Positions 18,712 to 27,229 of a DNA stretch of 64,000 bases are shown here, piece after piece (the stretch's first letter is position 1; the number at the start of each line of letters is the position of its first letter). Origin of the DNA: BJGN01 sp041159865 (lineage in GTDB: Bacteria > Bacteroidota > Bacteroidia > Chitinophagales > Saprospiraceae); the NCBI GenBank assembly GCA_041159865.1, contig JBEAXK010000041.1:1-64000 (forward strand), written 5' to 3'. The translations under genes were made by a program, and so were the position numbers. The notes below the pieces were generated by a model. The model did not search any database. It worked only from the letters and a program-made list of their open reading frames with translations, and was not told where the DNA came from.

Positions 18712-20034
18712 ATGAGATTTTATAATAGGACAAGTGAATTAGCTGAACTCCGAAGAATTCAGAATTTATCCTTTGAGGATCACTCTCGACTGACCGTAAT
18801 TACCGGCAGAAGACGAATAGGAAAAACCAGCCTTGTCATGAATGTAATGGAAGGAACACCATGGGTTTATCTTTTTGTGGGCCGAAAAAGTGAAGCTTCC
18901 ATTTGTGCAGAATTTATTTCAATCATCTCTAAGTCCCTGGATTGTTATGTTCCGGTAGAAATAAAATCTTTTCGTTCCTTATTCCATTTTCTTATGGAAA
19001 AAGCTGAAAACAGACCTTTTAATTTGATTATTGATGAGTTTCAGGAATTCTATAATATAAATGCTTCCATTTATAGTGATATGCAAAATATCTGGGATCA
19101 ATATAGACACAAAACAAAAATGAATCTGGTTGTTTGTGGTTCTGTCCATTCCTTAATGCAGAAAATATTTCAGCATTCAAAAGAACCATTATTTGGCAGA
19201 GCAGACAACATCATTAAACTTTCAGCATTTGATTTGAATACGCTTAGGGAAATAATAAAAGACTTTCACCCTCAATATACAAATGACGACCTATTGGCTT
19301 TATATGCCTTTACTGGAGGAGTACCCAAATATGTGGAGCTGTTTTGTGAAAATGCAATATTGTCTGTTGATGAAATGATTCATTTCATGGTTCGACAAAA
19401 TTCCTCCTTTACTGAGGAAGGAAAACATTTACTTATTGAAGAGTTTGGTAAAAATTTTGCAACCTACTTCTCTATTTTAAGTGCAATCTCTGGTGGCATT
19501 AATACACAACCAACCATTGAGGCAGCACTTGGCGATAAAAATATTGGCGGCCATATCAAACGGCTTATTGGTGATTACAACATTATTGTAAGGCAACGTC
19601 CTCTTCTGGCAAAAGAAGGTTCGCAAACGGTCCGATACGAAATACAGGATAACTTCATCCGTTTTTGGTTTAATTATTTTGACAGGCATCGCTCCCTTAT
19701 TGAAATAAAAAACTTCGACGGATTAAAATCAATCATTAAAAATGATTATTCTACTTATTCAGGAAAAATACTCGAGACATATTTTAAACAAAAATTTGCG
19801 GAAAGTATGCAATATCGAGCCATTGGTTCCTGGTGGGAACCCAAAGGGGCAAAGAATGAAATTGATATTGTAGCCCTAAGCCTGGAAAAAAACGAGGCAA
19901 TTGCAGTAGAAGTTAAGCGTAACAAAAAAAACTTCAAAGAAGAGATATTTCTGGCTAAAGTGAAACACCTGAAAAATAAAGTGTTACCAAATTACCAAAT
20001 TAAGACTTTATGCCTTTCCCTAGAGGATATGTGA
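18712..20034 (+). CDS. DUF234-type P-loop ATPase with C-terminal nuclease-like domain
   Basis: The 440-residue protein resembles the ATPase/DUF234 family common in archaea and Bacteroidota. Walker A is GRRRIGKTS (residues 32-40) and a Walker B-like strand is FNLIIDEFQEFY (about 100-111). A winged-helix-like region is in the middle and a C-terminal domain (about 340-440) contains EIDIVALS and AVEVKRNK, which is the D...ExK arrangement of PD-(D/E)XK nuclease-fold proteins. The function of this family is not established; links to mobile elements or defence have been suggested because of the STAND-like ATPase plus nuclease fold. It is a single-gene unit with its own promoter and a tandem palindrome at the start site. 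The end of the gene abuts a duplicated promoter segment. Confidence 0.8.
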   Translation: MRFYNRTSELAELRRIQNLSFEDHSRLTVITGRRRIGKTSLVMNVMEGTPWVYLFVGRKSEASICAEFISIISKSLDCYVPVEIKSFRSLFHFLMEKAENRPFNLIIDEFQEFYNINASIYSDMQNIWDQYRHKTKMNLVVCGSVHSLMQKIFQHSKEPLFGRADNIIKLSAFDLNTLREIIKDFHPQYTNDDLLALYAFTGGVPKYVELFCENAILSVDEMIHFMVRQNSSFTEEGKHLLIEEFGKNFATYFSILSAISGGINTQPTIEAALGDKNIGGHIKRLIGDYNIIVRQRPLLAKEGSQTVRYEIQDNFIRFWFNYFDRHRSLIEIKNFDGLKSIIKNDYSTYSGKILETYFKQKFAESMQYRAIGSWWEPKGAKNEIDIVALSLEKNEAIAVEVKRNKKNFKEEIFLAKVKHLKNKVLPNYQIKTLCLSLEDM

Positions 20035-20050
20035 GATGAGAAAAATTCTA

Positions 20051-20157
20051 ACCATGGGAAACTATCTAAACAAAAAAGAAAATTTTTATACTATTAAATA
20101 TAAGCTATTATACCGGTTTTAAAGCTAATCAAGCTTTAATCTGGATTAATTACAAAA
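20051..20157 (-). repeat. Imperfect copy of the promoter region found at 22115-22217
   Basis: This roughly 107-bp segment aligns by eye over its full length to the region upstream of the small membrane protein gene. Shared blocks are CATGGGAAA and AAATATAAGCTAT. On the minus strand both copies keep a TATATTTA -7-like element and a TTG upstream, and a CAT (reverse ATG) at the same place. Here the ATG leads only into the antisense of the ATPase gene. It is probably a remnant of a duplicated or displaced gene start. The rest of the 20035-20351 gap holds only the stem-loop at 20290-20328. Confidence 0.6.
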
Positions 20158-20289
20158 ATTTCGGTGCAGGTTATGTATATGCCCTCATTATGTAATAATG
20201 AAATAAGAATAGGATTTACTTATTCAAATGAACATTCGGTTAGTCCAGCTTACCTAAAATTGTAAAAAGTCGAACTAATAAAACAGTGC

Positions 20290-20328
20290 AGCAAATAAGC
20301 GAACGAGCCCATTCGATGTTAATTTGCT
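20290..20328 (-). other. Stem-loop downstream of the TolB-like gene
   Basis: AGCAAAT (20290-20296) pairs with ATTTGCT (20322-20328), with an inner stem CGAA/TTCG. It lies 24 nt past the TolB-like stop codon. On the minus strand the T run precedes rather than follows the stem, so it is not a canonical terminator, but it may protect the 3' end of the mRNA. Confidence 0.4.
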
Positions 20329-20351
20329 CTAAAAAAATTACCCTCATGTCA

Positions 20352-21839
20352 TTACATTCCTGTGTTACTAACAAAGGCAACCTTTGTACCATCAGGTGAC
20401 CAAGATGGGGTATTAATAGTTCCTTGTCCACCAAATAGATAGGTCAAAACCCGAGGTGGCTGACTACCGTCAACAGGCATTATTCTTAAATAAACATGTT
20501 TATAAAATGGATGGTCATCAGCTCTTATATCTGGAGGATAAGTCAAAAATAATATCCATTTCCCATCAGGTGAAATGTGGGGAAACCAATTATTATAAGC
20601 GTCAAAAGTCAACTGGGTTTGATTTTTACCTTTTGCAGTCATTCGCCATAACTGCATTTTTCCAGTTCTTGACGAATTAAAATAAATAAATTTACCATCA
20701 GGACTATATTCTGAACCATCATCCAAACCTTCAGCAACTGTTAATCGTTTTTCTTTACCTCCTTTTGAGGAAATTACGTAAATATCAAATACCTTATTTC
20801 TTTGTCCGGTAAATGTTAACCATTTCCCGTTAGGTGACCAACCATGCAGGTATGATGGCCCCGTTTCTGTAATTCGAACCGGTTTTCCTCCTTCAATAGG
20901 AACGGTATAGATGAGTGAACCATATTTTGCTTCGCCACTGGAACTGCTTAACCCAAGCATTTTACCATCGAAAGAAATGACATGATCATTATTATTTTTT
21001 ACTATAGTATCTGTAGGTAAAACAGAATTTGTTGCTGTTTTAAAATCATATTTATAGATATATCCTTTCTTATTATATATTAATCCTGAATTATTTAATA
21101 ACCAGTTAGGGGCTTGTAAACTGGCATTTTCAGAATAGACAATTGACCTGTTACCTGTCTTAATCTCTACCGTTTCAATATGACTGCCCAGATAATCCTT
21201 GTAAGGAACAAAACGTGGATTAGGCGGAATGACTATACGTACATTATCAAACAGCACTTTTTCTTCTCTGTCTGACTGATGACTGCATACAAATAGACCT
21301 GCCATCAAAGTTTCTGGAAAATAGATATCTGGTACTTCCACCGTCCAAAATAAGTCACCTGATCGGGCAACGGATAAAAACCAGCGACCACCCTTTCTCT
21401 CTAATTGTATCACATCAGGATGAAGAATGGGAGTTCTTACTTCTTGAATGGAATCACCGTTAAATCTCCTGAACTGAAAAGAACTTAAACCATCTCCATG
21501 AACGCTGGCATTAATCATCGCAGCAGAAGAGGTCATTTCTGTCCTTACCATCCATCCAAATTTTCGATGCGGATCCCCACCTGTATCTATAAAAACACCT
21601 CTGGCTTGTAAGATAAAATCACCCGTTAAATATTTCCACGAATAATGAAATTCGTCCTTATCAAACCAGATATTTGAACCTGAGCCAACTAAAGTATAAC
21701 TTTGACTTTGCTCATTATACATTGTTTTTCCTGTTATTTTTACTTCGCCAACATCATTTGACTGGTTAAAAATACCTTGACTTGATAAAGAGTATTTTCC
21801 TAAAAAGAGAAAAATAAACAGGAGTGGTAATAATTTCAC
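20352..21839 (-). CDS. Secreted TolB-like (PD40) propeller protein with lectin-like N-terminal domain
   Basis: The protein has about 495 residues if the GTG at 21839 is used, which places the signal peptide VKLLPLLFIFLFLG at the N-terminus. The ATG at 21896 would add 19 residues and overlap the upstream gene by 26 bp. The first half resembles a DUF1349/concanavalin-like jelly roll (FGWMVRTEM, VQLERKGGRWFLSVA-like strands). The second half carries repeated WSPNGKWLTFTG, YSPDGKFIYFNS, ISPDGKWILFLT and WSPDGTKVAFVS units, the PD40 blades of TolB-like propellers. It is probably periplasmic or surface-exposed and binds a ligand; enzymatic activity is not indicated. It pairs with the small membrane protein gene just upstream and is flanked by two copies of a promoter segment. 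Confidence 0.82.
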   Translation of the reverse strand: MKLLPLLFIFLFLGKYSLSSQGIFNQSNDVGEVKITGKTMYNEQSQSYTLVGSGSNIWFDKDEFHYSWKYLTGDFILQARGVFIDTGGDPHRKFGWMVRTEMTSSAAMINASVHGDGLSSFQFRRFNGDSIQEVRTPILHPDVIQLERKGGRWFLSVARSGDLFWTVEVPDIYFPETLMAGLFVCSHQSDREEKVLFDNVRIVIPPNPRFVPYKDYLGSHIETVEIKTGNRSIVYSENASLQAPNWLLNNSGLIYNKKGYIYKYDFKTATNSVLPTDTIVKNNNDHVISFDGKMLGLSSSSGEAKYGSLIYTVPIEGGKPVRITETGPSYLHGWSPNGKWLTFTGQRNKVFDIYVISSKGGKEKRLTVAEGLDDGSEYSPDGKFIYFNSSRTGKMQLWRMTAKGKNQTQLTFDAYNNWFPHISPDGKWILFLTYPPDIRADDHPFYKHVYLRIMPVDGSQPPRVLTYLFGGQGTINTPSWSPDGTKVAFVSNTGM

Positions 21840-21870
21840 TGTAATGGTATCTGCGTTAAGAAATAATATT

Positions 21871-22119
21871 TTATTTGAAGTTAAGCAAAATATCATATAA
21901 TTTTTCTCCCAGATAGCTGGAAAATCCTAAACACAATGGATATCCAACAAAAAGCCATAAATAATCAACCAAAACCATGGTTGAAAAGGTGATTTTACCA
22001 ATCCCTTGCAATTTAGTCAGGAATTCATACCACCCCATGATGCCAAAACGTTGAACTATAACGTTTAAAATAATGGCAGTAAATAATATAATCGTGCCAA
22101 CAAGATAGATTTTAAACAT
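21871..22119 (-). CDS. Small three-helix membrane protein, 82 residues
   Basis: The 82-residue protein starts MFKIYLVGTIILFTAIILNV and has hydrophobic segments at about 4-22, 46-62 and 65-80 by eye, with a short amphipathic part carrying GIMGWYEFLTKL between the first two. I do not recognise a characterised family, but the composition and length are those of real small inner membrane proteins. It lies just upstream of the TolB-like gene on the same strand. If the TolB-like gene starts at its GTG, the two do not overlap; with the ATG they overlap by 26 bp. The promoter region is the duplicated segment at 22115-22217. Confidence 0.7.
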   Translation of the reverse strand: MFKIYLVGTIILFTAIILNVIVQRFGIMGWYEFLTKLQGIGKITFSTMVLVDYLWLFVGYPLCLGFSSYLGEKLYDILLNFK

Positions 22120-22217
22120 GGGAAATTATTTTTAGCTTAAAAAATTTATTGCCTATAAATATAAGCTATAATATCGCTTTTAGAGCCAAACTATCTTTAT
22201 TCTGATTTAATAAAAAT
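22115..22217 (-). repeat. Promoter region of the small membrane protein gene, duplicated at 20051-20157
   Basis: On the minus strand this segment holds a TTTG, 23 bp, then TATATTTA, close to the -33/-7 pattern, ahead of the ATG at 22119. It aligns by eye with the segment at 20051-20157 over about 105 bp. The two copies flank the TolB-like and small membrane genes in the same orientation. Confidence 0.6.
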
Positions 22218-22296
22218 AAACCCATTATTTTATTAAAGTTTTTTAAGTAAGTTTCCTTATCTTTTTATTAATTTTTACCATTTCGAACCCATTCTC

Positions 22297-23406
22297 ATGA
22301 AATACCTGTCCTTCGCTTTCCTTTTCTTCCTGACAAACATTCTTTATGGTCAGACTACCTTGGATAGTTTGATTCCCTTAAGAGGTTTTTGTATCGCTGC
22401 ACCAAAAACAAAACAGGTAGATAAGTTTGTTCGCTTTATAGAGGAGGAATTAGCTTCCAGAAATGTAAATACCTTGATTTTAAGGGTGGACTTTAATTAT
22501 CAGTTTAAAAAATACCCGAATCTTAGAGATAGTTCCGCTTTATCTGATGCAGATGTCAAAAAGTTAGTGGCTGTTTGCCGTAAACACAAAATAAATCTGA
22601 TTCCACAAATTAATCTTTTGGGTCACCAGAGTTGGGCAACGAAAACCTATAATCTTCTCGTCCAATATCCTCATTTTGACGAAACACCTCATGTCAAAAT
22701 GCCTGAAAAGTATGTATGGCCAAATCCTGATGGCCTATATTGTAAAAGTTATTGCCCCTTGCATCCCGATGTTCATAATATCGTTTTCAGCCTGGTAGAC
22801 GAAATTTGTAATGCCTTCGAAGCAAAAGATTTCCATGCTGGCATGGATGAGGTTTTTTATATTGCCGACGATAAATGCCCCAGATGTCAAGGTAGAGATA
22901 AAGCTGAATTATTTGCCGGTGAGGTAAATAAAATCAGGAATCATTTGGCCCTTTCCAATAGAAAACTATGGATTTGGGGGGATAGATTAATTGATGGAAA
23001 AACGACAGGTATCGGTGAATGGGAGGGAAGTTATAACCAAACTTTTAGTGCTATTGACCTCATTGACAAAGACGTAGTTATTTGCGATTGGCACTATGAA
23101 AGACCAGACCCAACCGCCGTTTATTTTGCAATGAAAGGTTTTAATGTCCTGACTTGTCCCTGGCGAACGCCTGATGTAGCCATTTCTCAATTACATCAAT
23201 TGTTGGATTATAGAGAAGGGGCAACATCTGTTATGAAATCAAGATATGCAGGGATGATTCAAACCGTCTGGACTAGTTTTGAATCTTTTCAGAAAGAAAT
23301 GGAAACTTTTAAAGATTCCCCTTCCACCGATAAGTCCTCCAAAGTGAAGTCATCTGCGGAATGTTTTATTGCGCTGTTTGATGAAATGAAGAATATTTCC
23401 AAATAA
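22297..23406 (+). CDS. Secreted GH20-like (beta-hexosaminidase-type) TIM-barrel protein
   Basis: The 369-residue protein has a signal peptide (about 1-18, ending ILYGQ) and a TIM barrel resembling the glycoside hydrolase 20 catalytic domain. The motif HAGMDE (180-185) matches the catalytic Asp-Glu pair of hexosaminidases (Asp184-Glu185), and INLLGHQSW (105-113) and WIWGD are barrel-strand motifs typical of the superfamily. A CPRC pair (194-197) follows the catalytic pair and could form a disulfide or bind metal. The N-terminal beta-domain usual in GH20 is absent, so this is a stand-alone barrel whose activity on beta-N-acetylhexosamine is inferred. It precedes a TonB-dependent receptor gene at 136 bp, and together with the sialidase fits glycoconjugate use. 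Confidence 0.82.
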   Translation: MKYLSFAFLFFLTNILYGQTTLDSLIPLRGFCIAAPKTKQVDKFVRFIEEELASRNVNTLILRVDFNYQFKKYPNLRDSSALSDADVKKLVAVCRKHKINLIPQINLLGHQSWATKTYNLLVQYPHFDETPHVKMPEKYVWPNPDGLYCKSYCPLHPDVHNIVFSLVDEICNAFEAKDFHAGMDEVFYIADDKCPRCQGRDKAELFAGEVNKIRNHLALSNRKLWIWGDRLIDGKTTGIGEWEGSYNQTFSAIDLIDKDVVICDWHYERPDPTAVYFAMKGFNVLTCPWRTPDVAISQLHQLLDYREGATSVMKSRYAGMIQTVWTSFESFQKEMETFKDSPSTDKSSKVKSSAECFIALFDEMKNISK

Positions 23407-23471
23407 AAGACTCTTTCCACCTTTTTACAACCATTTTCATTGATTTAATCTACTTTTTTATTGAAAAATTA

Positions 23472-23484
23472 GTAGTATGACTAC
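23472..23484 (+). promoter_or_regulatory. 13-bp palindrome upstream of TonB receptor, possible operator
   Basis: GTAGT (23472-23476), spacer ATG, ACTAC (23480-23484). Read on the other strand it is TAGTCATACTA, similar in form to GntR-type operators (TnGTnnnACnA). It lies 58 bp before the receptor start codon. No GntR gene is in the window. Confidence 0.35.
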
Positions 23485-23542
23485 CAAAAAGCATTTCTTT
23501 GGTTTTCAAATTTTCTAACAACACCTTACAAGCCTACATCCC

Positions 23543-25921
23543 ATGCCTTTTCGTTTTTTCTATATTATCGCTCTATTCTTTTTTATTCATCCTCTTTTTG
23601 GTCAGCAAGTCTCGGGAAAAGGAAAGCTGACGGGTATTTTGGTAACCTCTGGCAACGATGAGCCTATGCCTTTTGCCACTATTTCCATTTATACCCCAAA
23701 AGATAGCTTGGTGGAAGGAGGTCTTTCTGAAGAAAATGGTAAGTTCAATATTGAATTACCTTTCGGATCTTATTATGCCTTGGTTGAATTCATGGGTTAC
23801 GGTAATTTTAAAAGTGAGCTGTTTGTTATTTCAAAAGATAATATGACCAAGGATTTCGGTAAGATTTCCATGTCCATTCAAGCTAATAACCTCGACGAGA
23901 TTGTTGTTCAAGGTGAAAAAACAGTCATGCAATTATCCCTGGATAAAAGAATATTCAATGTCGGAAAAGATTTGGCAAATGCGGGTGGAAGTGCCTCCGA
24001 TATTTTATTAAACTTACCTTCCATAGCCGTAGATCCTGAAGGAAATGTCAGGTTACGAGGTTCTGCCAATGTGAGAATACTCATTGATGGCAAACCTTCT
24101 GGCTTAGTTAGTTTCAAAGGTAGTAGCGGCTTAAGGCAATTACCCGCAAACATGGTGGAAAGAGTGGAAGTCATTACAAATCCTTCCGCAAGGTATGAAG
24201 CAGAGGGTATGGCTGGGGTTATAAACATAATTTTGAAAAAAGATAATAACCAAGGGTTTAATGGTTCTTTTGAATTAATTGGGGGAACACCAACTAATTT
24301 AGGTTTTACCACTAATCTGAATTATAGGAAGAAAAATATTAACTGGTTCATTAATTATGGCCTAAGTAGAAGAATTAATCCATCTGAGGGTACCTTATAT
24401 CAGGAGGTTTATTCTGATACCTTTACCTCTATTTTGTCTCAAACAAATGAGGGTACCGTTTACGGTCTGAATAATAATATACGTGCCGGACTGGATTATT
24501 TTTTTAACGAAAAAAGTTTTTTAACCCTCTCCTATATCTGGCGTAGAAGCGATGCCCATAGAATTACGGATATTCGTTATGAGGATTATAAGAATAGTCT
24601 CAATAATTATTTGGGTTACTCCTTAAGGCGACAAGATGAAACGGAGCAAGAACCAAATTCTGAAGTTATACTAAGCTATAAAAAGAGTTTTCCACAAAAA
24701 GGCCATGAACTTAATACTTCTTTTACTTATCTGGATTATTGGGAAAACTCAGACCAATTATTTACCCAAAGCAACTATTTACCCACTGGTTCAGCCATAA
24801 CTTCAAAAGACTTGGTTCAGACTTCTTTAAATGATGAATTCGAAAAGCAGTATCTGGTCCAACTCGATTATACAAAACCATTTGCCAAAGAGGGAAAAAT
24901 AGAAGCTGGATTCCGCACCAGTTTTCGGAATATGGAAAATGATTATATCGTAAAGGAAAAGAATGCAGATGGCCAGTTTTTTGCATTGCCCGGCCTGGAC
25001 AATATTTTCATTTACAATGAAAACATCCTGGCTGCCTATTCTATTCTGGGAAATAAATCTAAAAAATGGAGCTATCAGGCAGGTTTGAGAGCAGAATATA
25101 CAGATGTTAAAACCACTCTTTTAGAAACCAAAGAGGTAAATCCCAGAAATTATGCCAATCTTTTTCCAAGTGCTCACCTCACTTATAATATTTCTTTGGA
25201 AAATGCCTTCCAGTTAAGTTACTCCAAAAGGGTTAGACGACCCGTTTATAATGACCTTAGTCCCTACGTTACTTTTTCAGACCAACGAAACTTCTTCAGC
25301 GGCAATCCCGATTTAGATCCAGAATTTACAGATGCCTTTGAATTGGGACATATCAAGTATTACGATAAAGGCACCTTTTTTTCTACCTTCTATTTTAGAA
25401 AAACAGTAGATAAAATCGATCGCCTTCGATCAGTTAATGAAGATGGCTTTTCTGTAACCCGTCCTTTTAATTTGTTAGGTGAGCAATCTTTTGGACTGGA
25501 GTTTACAGCAGATTATAGATTTAAACCCTGGTGGAAAATGGATTTTAATCTCAATTTTTTCCATGCAGACATTGATGGAAGTAATATTCAAGCAGATTAC
25601 ACTGCTCAGACTAGCTCATTCCTGGCCAGACATACTTCAAGATTTTCACCAAAAGGGGGCTTGGATATCCAGTTGAGGGGGAATTACGAGGGCAGACAAC
25701 GCACCGCACAGGGAATCAGAAAAAGCATCTATTTTATAGACTTTTCTGTAAGTAAAAGACTATTTAAGGATCGTGGCACGCTAATTTTCAATGTGTTGGA
25801 TATTCTAAATGCAAGAAGAAACAGATACATTACAGAAGGGTATAACTTTTACACTGTTGGTGATTTTCAACAGGTCAGAAGACAAATTAACCTAACCTTA
25901 AGTTACAGATTAAAAAAATAA
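23543..25921 (+). CDS. TonB-dependent receptor-like outer membrane barrel protein
   Basis: The 792-residue protein has a signal peptide (about 1-21, ending LFGQQ), a carboxypeptidase regulatory-like domain (GKLTGILVTSGNDEPMPFAT), a plug domain (LRGSANVRILIDGKPSGLV, LPANMVERVEVITNPSARYEAEG) and a C-terminal barrel of the outer membrane beta-barrel protein family (RVRRPVYNDLSPYVTFSD, GNPDLDPEFTDAFELG). This subgroup is widespread in Bacteroidota and its ligands are mostly unknown; peptides and siderophores are possible. It is the last gene before a strong terminator. Possible control comes from the palindrome at 23472. Confidence 0.9.
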   Translation: MPFRFFYIIALFFFIHPLFGQQVSGKGKLTGILVTSGNDEPMPFATISIYTPKDSLVEGGLSEENGKFNIELPFGSYYALVEFMGYGNFKSELFVISKDNMTKDFGKISMSIQANNLDEIVVQGEKTVMQLSLDKRIFNVGKDLANAGGSASDILLNLPSIAVDPEGNVRLRGSANVRILIDGKPSGLVSFKGSSGLRQLPANMVERVEVITNPSARYEAEGMAGVINIILKKDNNQGFNGSFELIGGTPTNLGFTTNLNYRKKNINWFINYGLSRRINPSEGTLYQEVYSDTFTSILSQTNEGTVYGLNNNIRAGLDYFFNEKSFLTLSYIWRRSDAHRITDIRYEDYKNSLNNYLGYSLRRQDETEQEPNSEVILSYKKSFPQKGHELNTSFTYLDYWENSDQLFTQSNYLPTGSAITSKDLVQTSLNDEFEKQYLVQLDYTKPFAKEGKIEAGFRTSFRNMENDYIVKEKNADGQFFALPGLDNIFIYNENILAAYSILGNKSKKWSYQAGLRAEYTDVKTTLLETKEVNPRNYANLFPSAHLTYNISLENAFQLSYSKRVRRPVYNDLSPYVTFSDQRNFFSGNPDLDPEFTDAFELGHIKYYDKGTFFSTFYFRKTVDKIDRLRSVNEDGFSVTRPFNLLGEQSFGLEFTADYRFKPWWKMDFNLNFFHADIDGSNIQADYTAQTSSFLARHTSRFSPKGGLDIQLRGNYEGRQRTAQGIRKSIYFIDFSVSKRLFKDRGTLIFNVLDILNARRNRYITEGYNFYTVGDFQQVRRQINLTLSYRLKK

Positions 25922-25932
25922 GCTTAAAATAT

Positions 25933-25964
25933 AGAGGCTGTCTGAAAAGATGGCCTCTTTTTTT
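25933..25964 (+). terminator. Rho-independent terminator after the TonB receptor gene
   Basis: AGAGGC (25933-25938) pairs with GCCTCT (25953-25958), followed by a run of T. The inner TCT/AGA can extend the stem. It starts about 11 nt after the stop codon. Confidence 0.75.
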
Positions 25965-25972
25965 ATGTTACT

Positions 25973-26049
25973 TTATACATTTGGCTAATAGGCCCTTGTG
26001 AAGGCAAAGGAAAAAATGGATGATATTCAAGATTATGCCAAATGTATAA
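25973..26049. repeat. 77-bp element bounded by 13-bp perfect inverted repeats
   Basis: TTATACATTTGGC (25973-25985) and GCCAAATGTATAA (26037-26049) are exact reverse complements enclosing 51 bp with no reading frame of note. This is the build of a small non-autonomous element or of a large RNA hairpin. No flanking target duplication was obvious. Confidence 0.5.
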
Positions 26050-26097
26050 TAGATTTTTTACCAAAAGTTTTATGGGTGAAATTTACCCCTAACACTC

Positions 26098-26132
26098 AGA
26101 TCTGAATCAGGATTTACAGGATTTTACGGATC
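26098..26132. repeat. Short interspersed repeat-like sequence
   Basis: The segment contains two near-identical units, AGGATTTAC and AGGATTTTAC, between a GATCTGAATC start and a CGGATC end. Sequences of this type (aatcctgtaaatcctg) recur in many bacterial genomes as short interspersed repeats. Only one copy is seen here, directly at the decayed end of the first pseudogene. Confidence 0.4.
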
Positions 26133-26148
26133 ATAAATAGCGTTTCTG

Positions 26149-26406
26149 TTATATCTTTTCTGTTACATTATTTATTTAGGGTAAAACATCAAATATCGCC
26201 GCAGGAGGCATCGCAATTTGCACAACCTATGATGTTGAAACATCCTTAGAAATAGAAGAAACCTTGATGTTTTTATTTTTTAATAGTTCCCTCCCTTTAA
26301 ATTGATGTTGGACATTTACACCCAATAAAATAGAATGGCTTTTTTAAGCCCATTTGGTAGCAAAGGCACCACCAATATTTCCTGTTCCTAAAATTGCTTT
26401 GTTCAT
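26149..26406 (-). pseudogene. Decayed NAD(P)-binding F420-reductase-like gene
   Basis: From the ATG at 26406 the minus strand reads MNKAILGTGNIGGAFATKWA, the Rossmann start of NADPH-dependent F420 reductase-like proteins. It continues in the same frame through ILLGVNVQHQFKG, NIKVSSISKDVSTS, VQIAMPPAAIFDVLP and NNVTEKI, broken by four in-frame stops (TAA, TAG, TAA, TAA) but no frameshift. Homology then fades at the interspersed repeat, so the C-terminal half is lost. It begins 4 nt after the end of the short-chain dehydrogenase pseudogene on the same strand, so the two once formed an operon. Confidence 0.75.
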
Positions 26407-26410
26407 TAGG

Positions 26411-27057
26411 TTAAAGTTTACAAAAGCAAAGATTCACATAAATGAATGCAACTGTTGTTTCATTTTCATCAAGTATACTTAAATCTGCTATCGTTTTTAC
26501 CCCATCTACTACAGACATTGGTGCATATTCACCGCCTCAGTCAGTTTTTACCCAACCTGTGTGAGCAGAATTTACTTTAATTGGAGTATTCTTTAATGCT
26601 TCTGCCAAATATATAGAAAATTGATTTAATTAAGATTTTGAAGAGTTGTATGCCAAGGATTTTTTTAATAAAGTCAAAACCTTTTGAGTGAGTGTAATTG
26701 GGGCAAAGTAGTTTATTTCAAAAGTATGCTTTGAAATATCCATTGAGACTGTCTCTGTTGTTTTACCAGCCATAAACCCAGGAAAATCTAATTGGACACT
26801 GGCATAATTAATCAAAACTTCCAATTTGCCAAATTGCTCATTACTAAATTTGAAACATTATCTATATCGTTATTTTCTACATCTAATTGCATACCCAAAG
26901 CCTTGATACCTTTTGATTTAAACTTTTCTACGGATTCATTGCACTTTTATTGGGTTCGGGCGGTAACAATAATAGTATATCCCTTAATCCTCAATTGGTA
27001 TGCTGATTCAAATCCAAAACCTTTTTTGGCTCACATGATTAATGCTACTTTTTCCAT
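26411..27057 (-). pseudogene. Decayed short-chain dehydrogenase/reductase gene
   Basis: The minus strand from the ATG at 27057 can be read in one frame as a short-chain dehydrogenase: MEKVALIM then stop, AKKGFGFESAYQLR (remnant of the TGxxxGxG cofactor loop), IIVTARTQ then stop, ALGMQLDVEN, LEVLINYASVQLDF (decayed NNAG), the catalytic-region remnant LAYNSSKS then stop, LNQFSIYLAEAL, and HTGWVKTD then stop before GGEYAP. Four in-frame stops (TGA, TAA, TAA, TGA) interrupt it, and about 20 residues between KKS and the YNSSK motif are deleted, removing the catalytic Ser region. There are no frameshifts. The gene is divergent from the HxlR regulator, a usual arrangement for oxidoreductases under HxlR control. 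It is not functional as it stands. Confidence 0.85.
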
Positions 27058-27229
27058 TTCGTGTGTATTTATTTTATTGACAAAGTTCACAACTATATAT
27101 ATATTTGGTAATAGTATAACCCAACAGTACGATTCATACTTATTGAAAATTATAAAACAATAAAATCAAACTCATTTGCCTGATTTTATTTATTAAGGAA
27201 AGATTTACTACAATCCTGTTCAGTTAGTT

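Noticed and set aside
23908..24312. 134-codon open frame on the minus strand inside the TonB receptor gene
   Set aside because: It is antisense to a well-supported outer membrane receptor frame, has no start signal and no family motifs.
26149..27057. Alternative genetic code or stop readthrough to explain the in-frame stops
   Set aside because: All three stop codons occur here and the SDR lacks its catalytic Ser region, while neighbouring genes use standard stops; decay is simpler.
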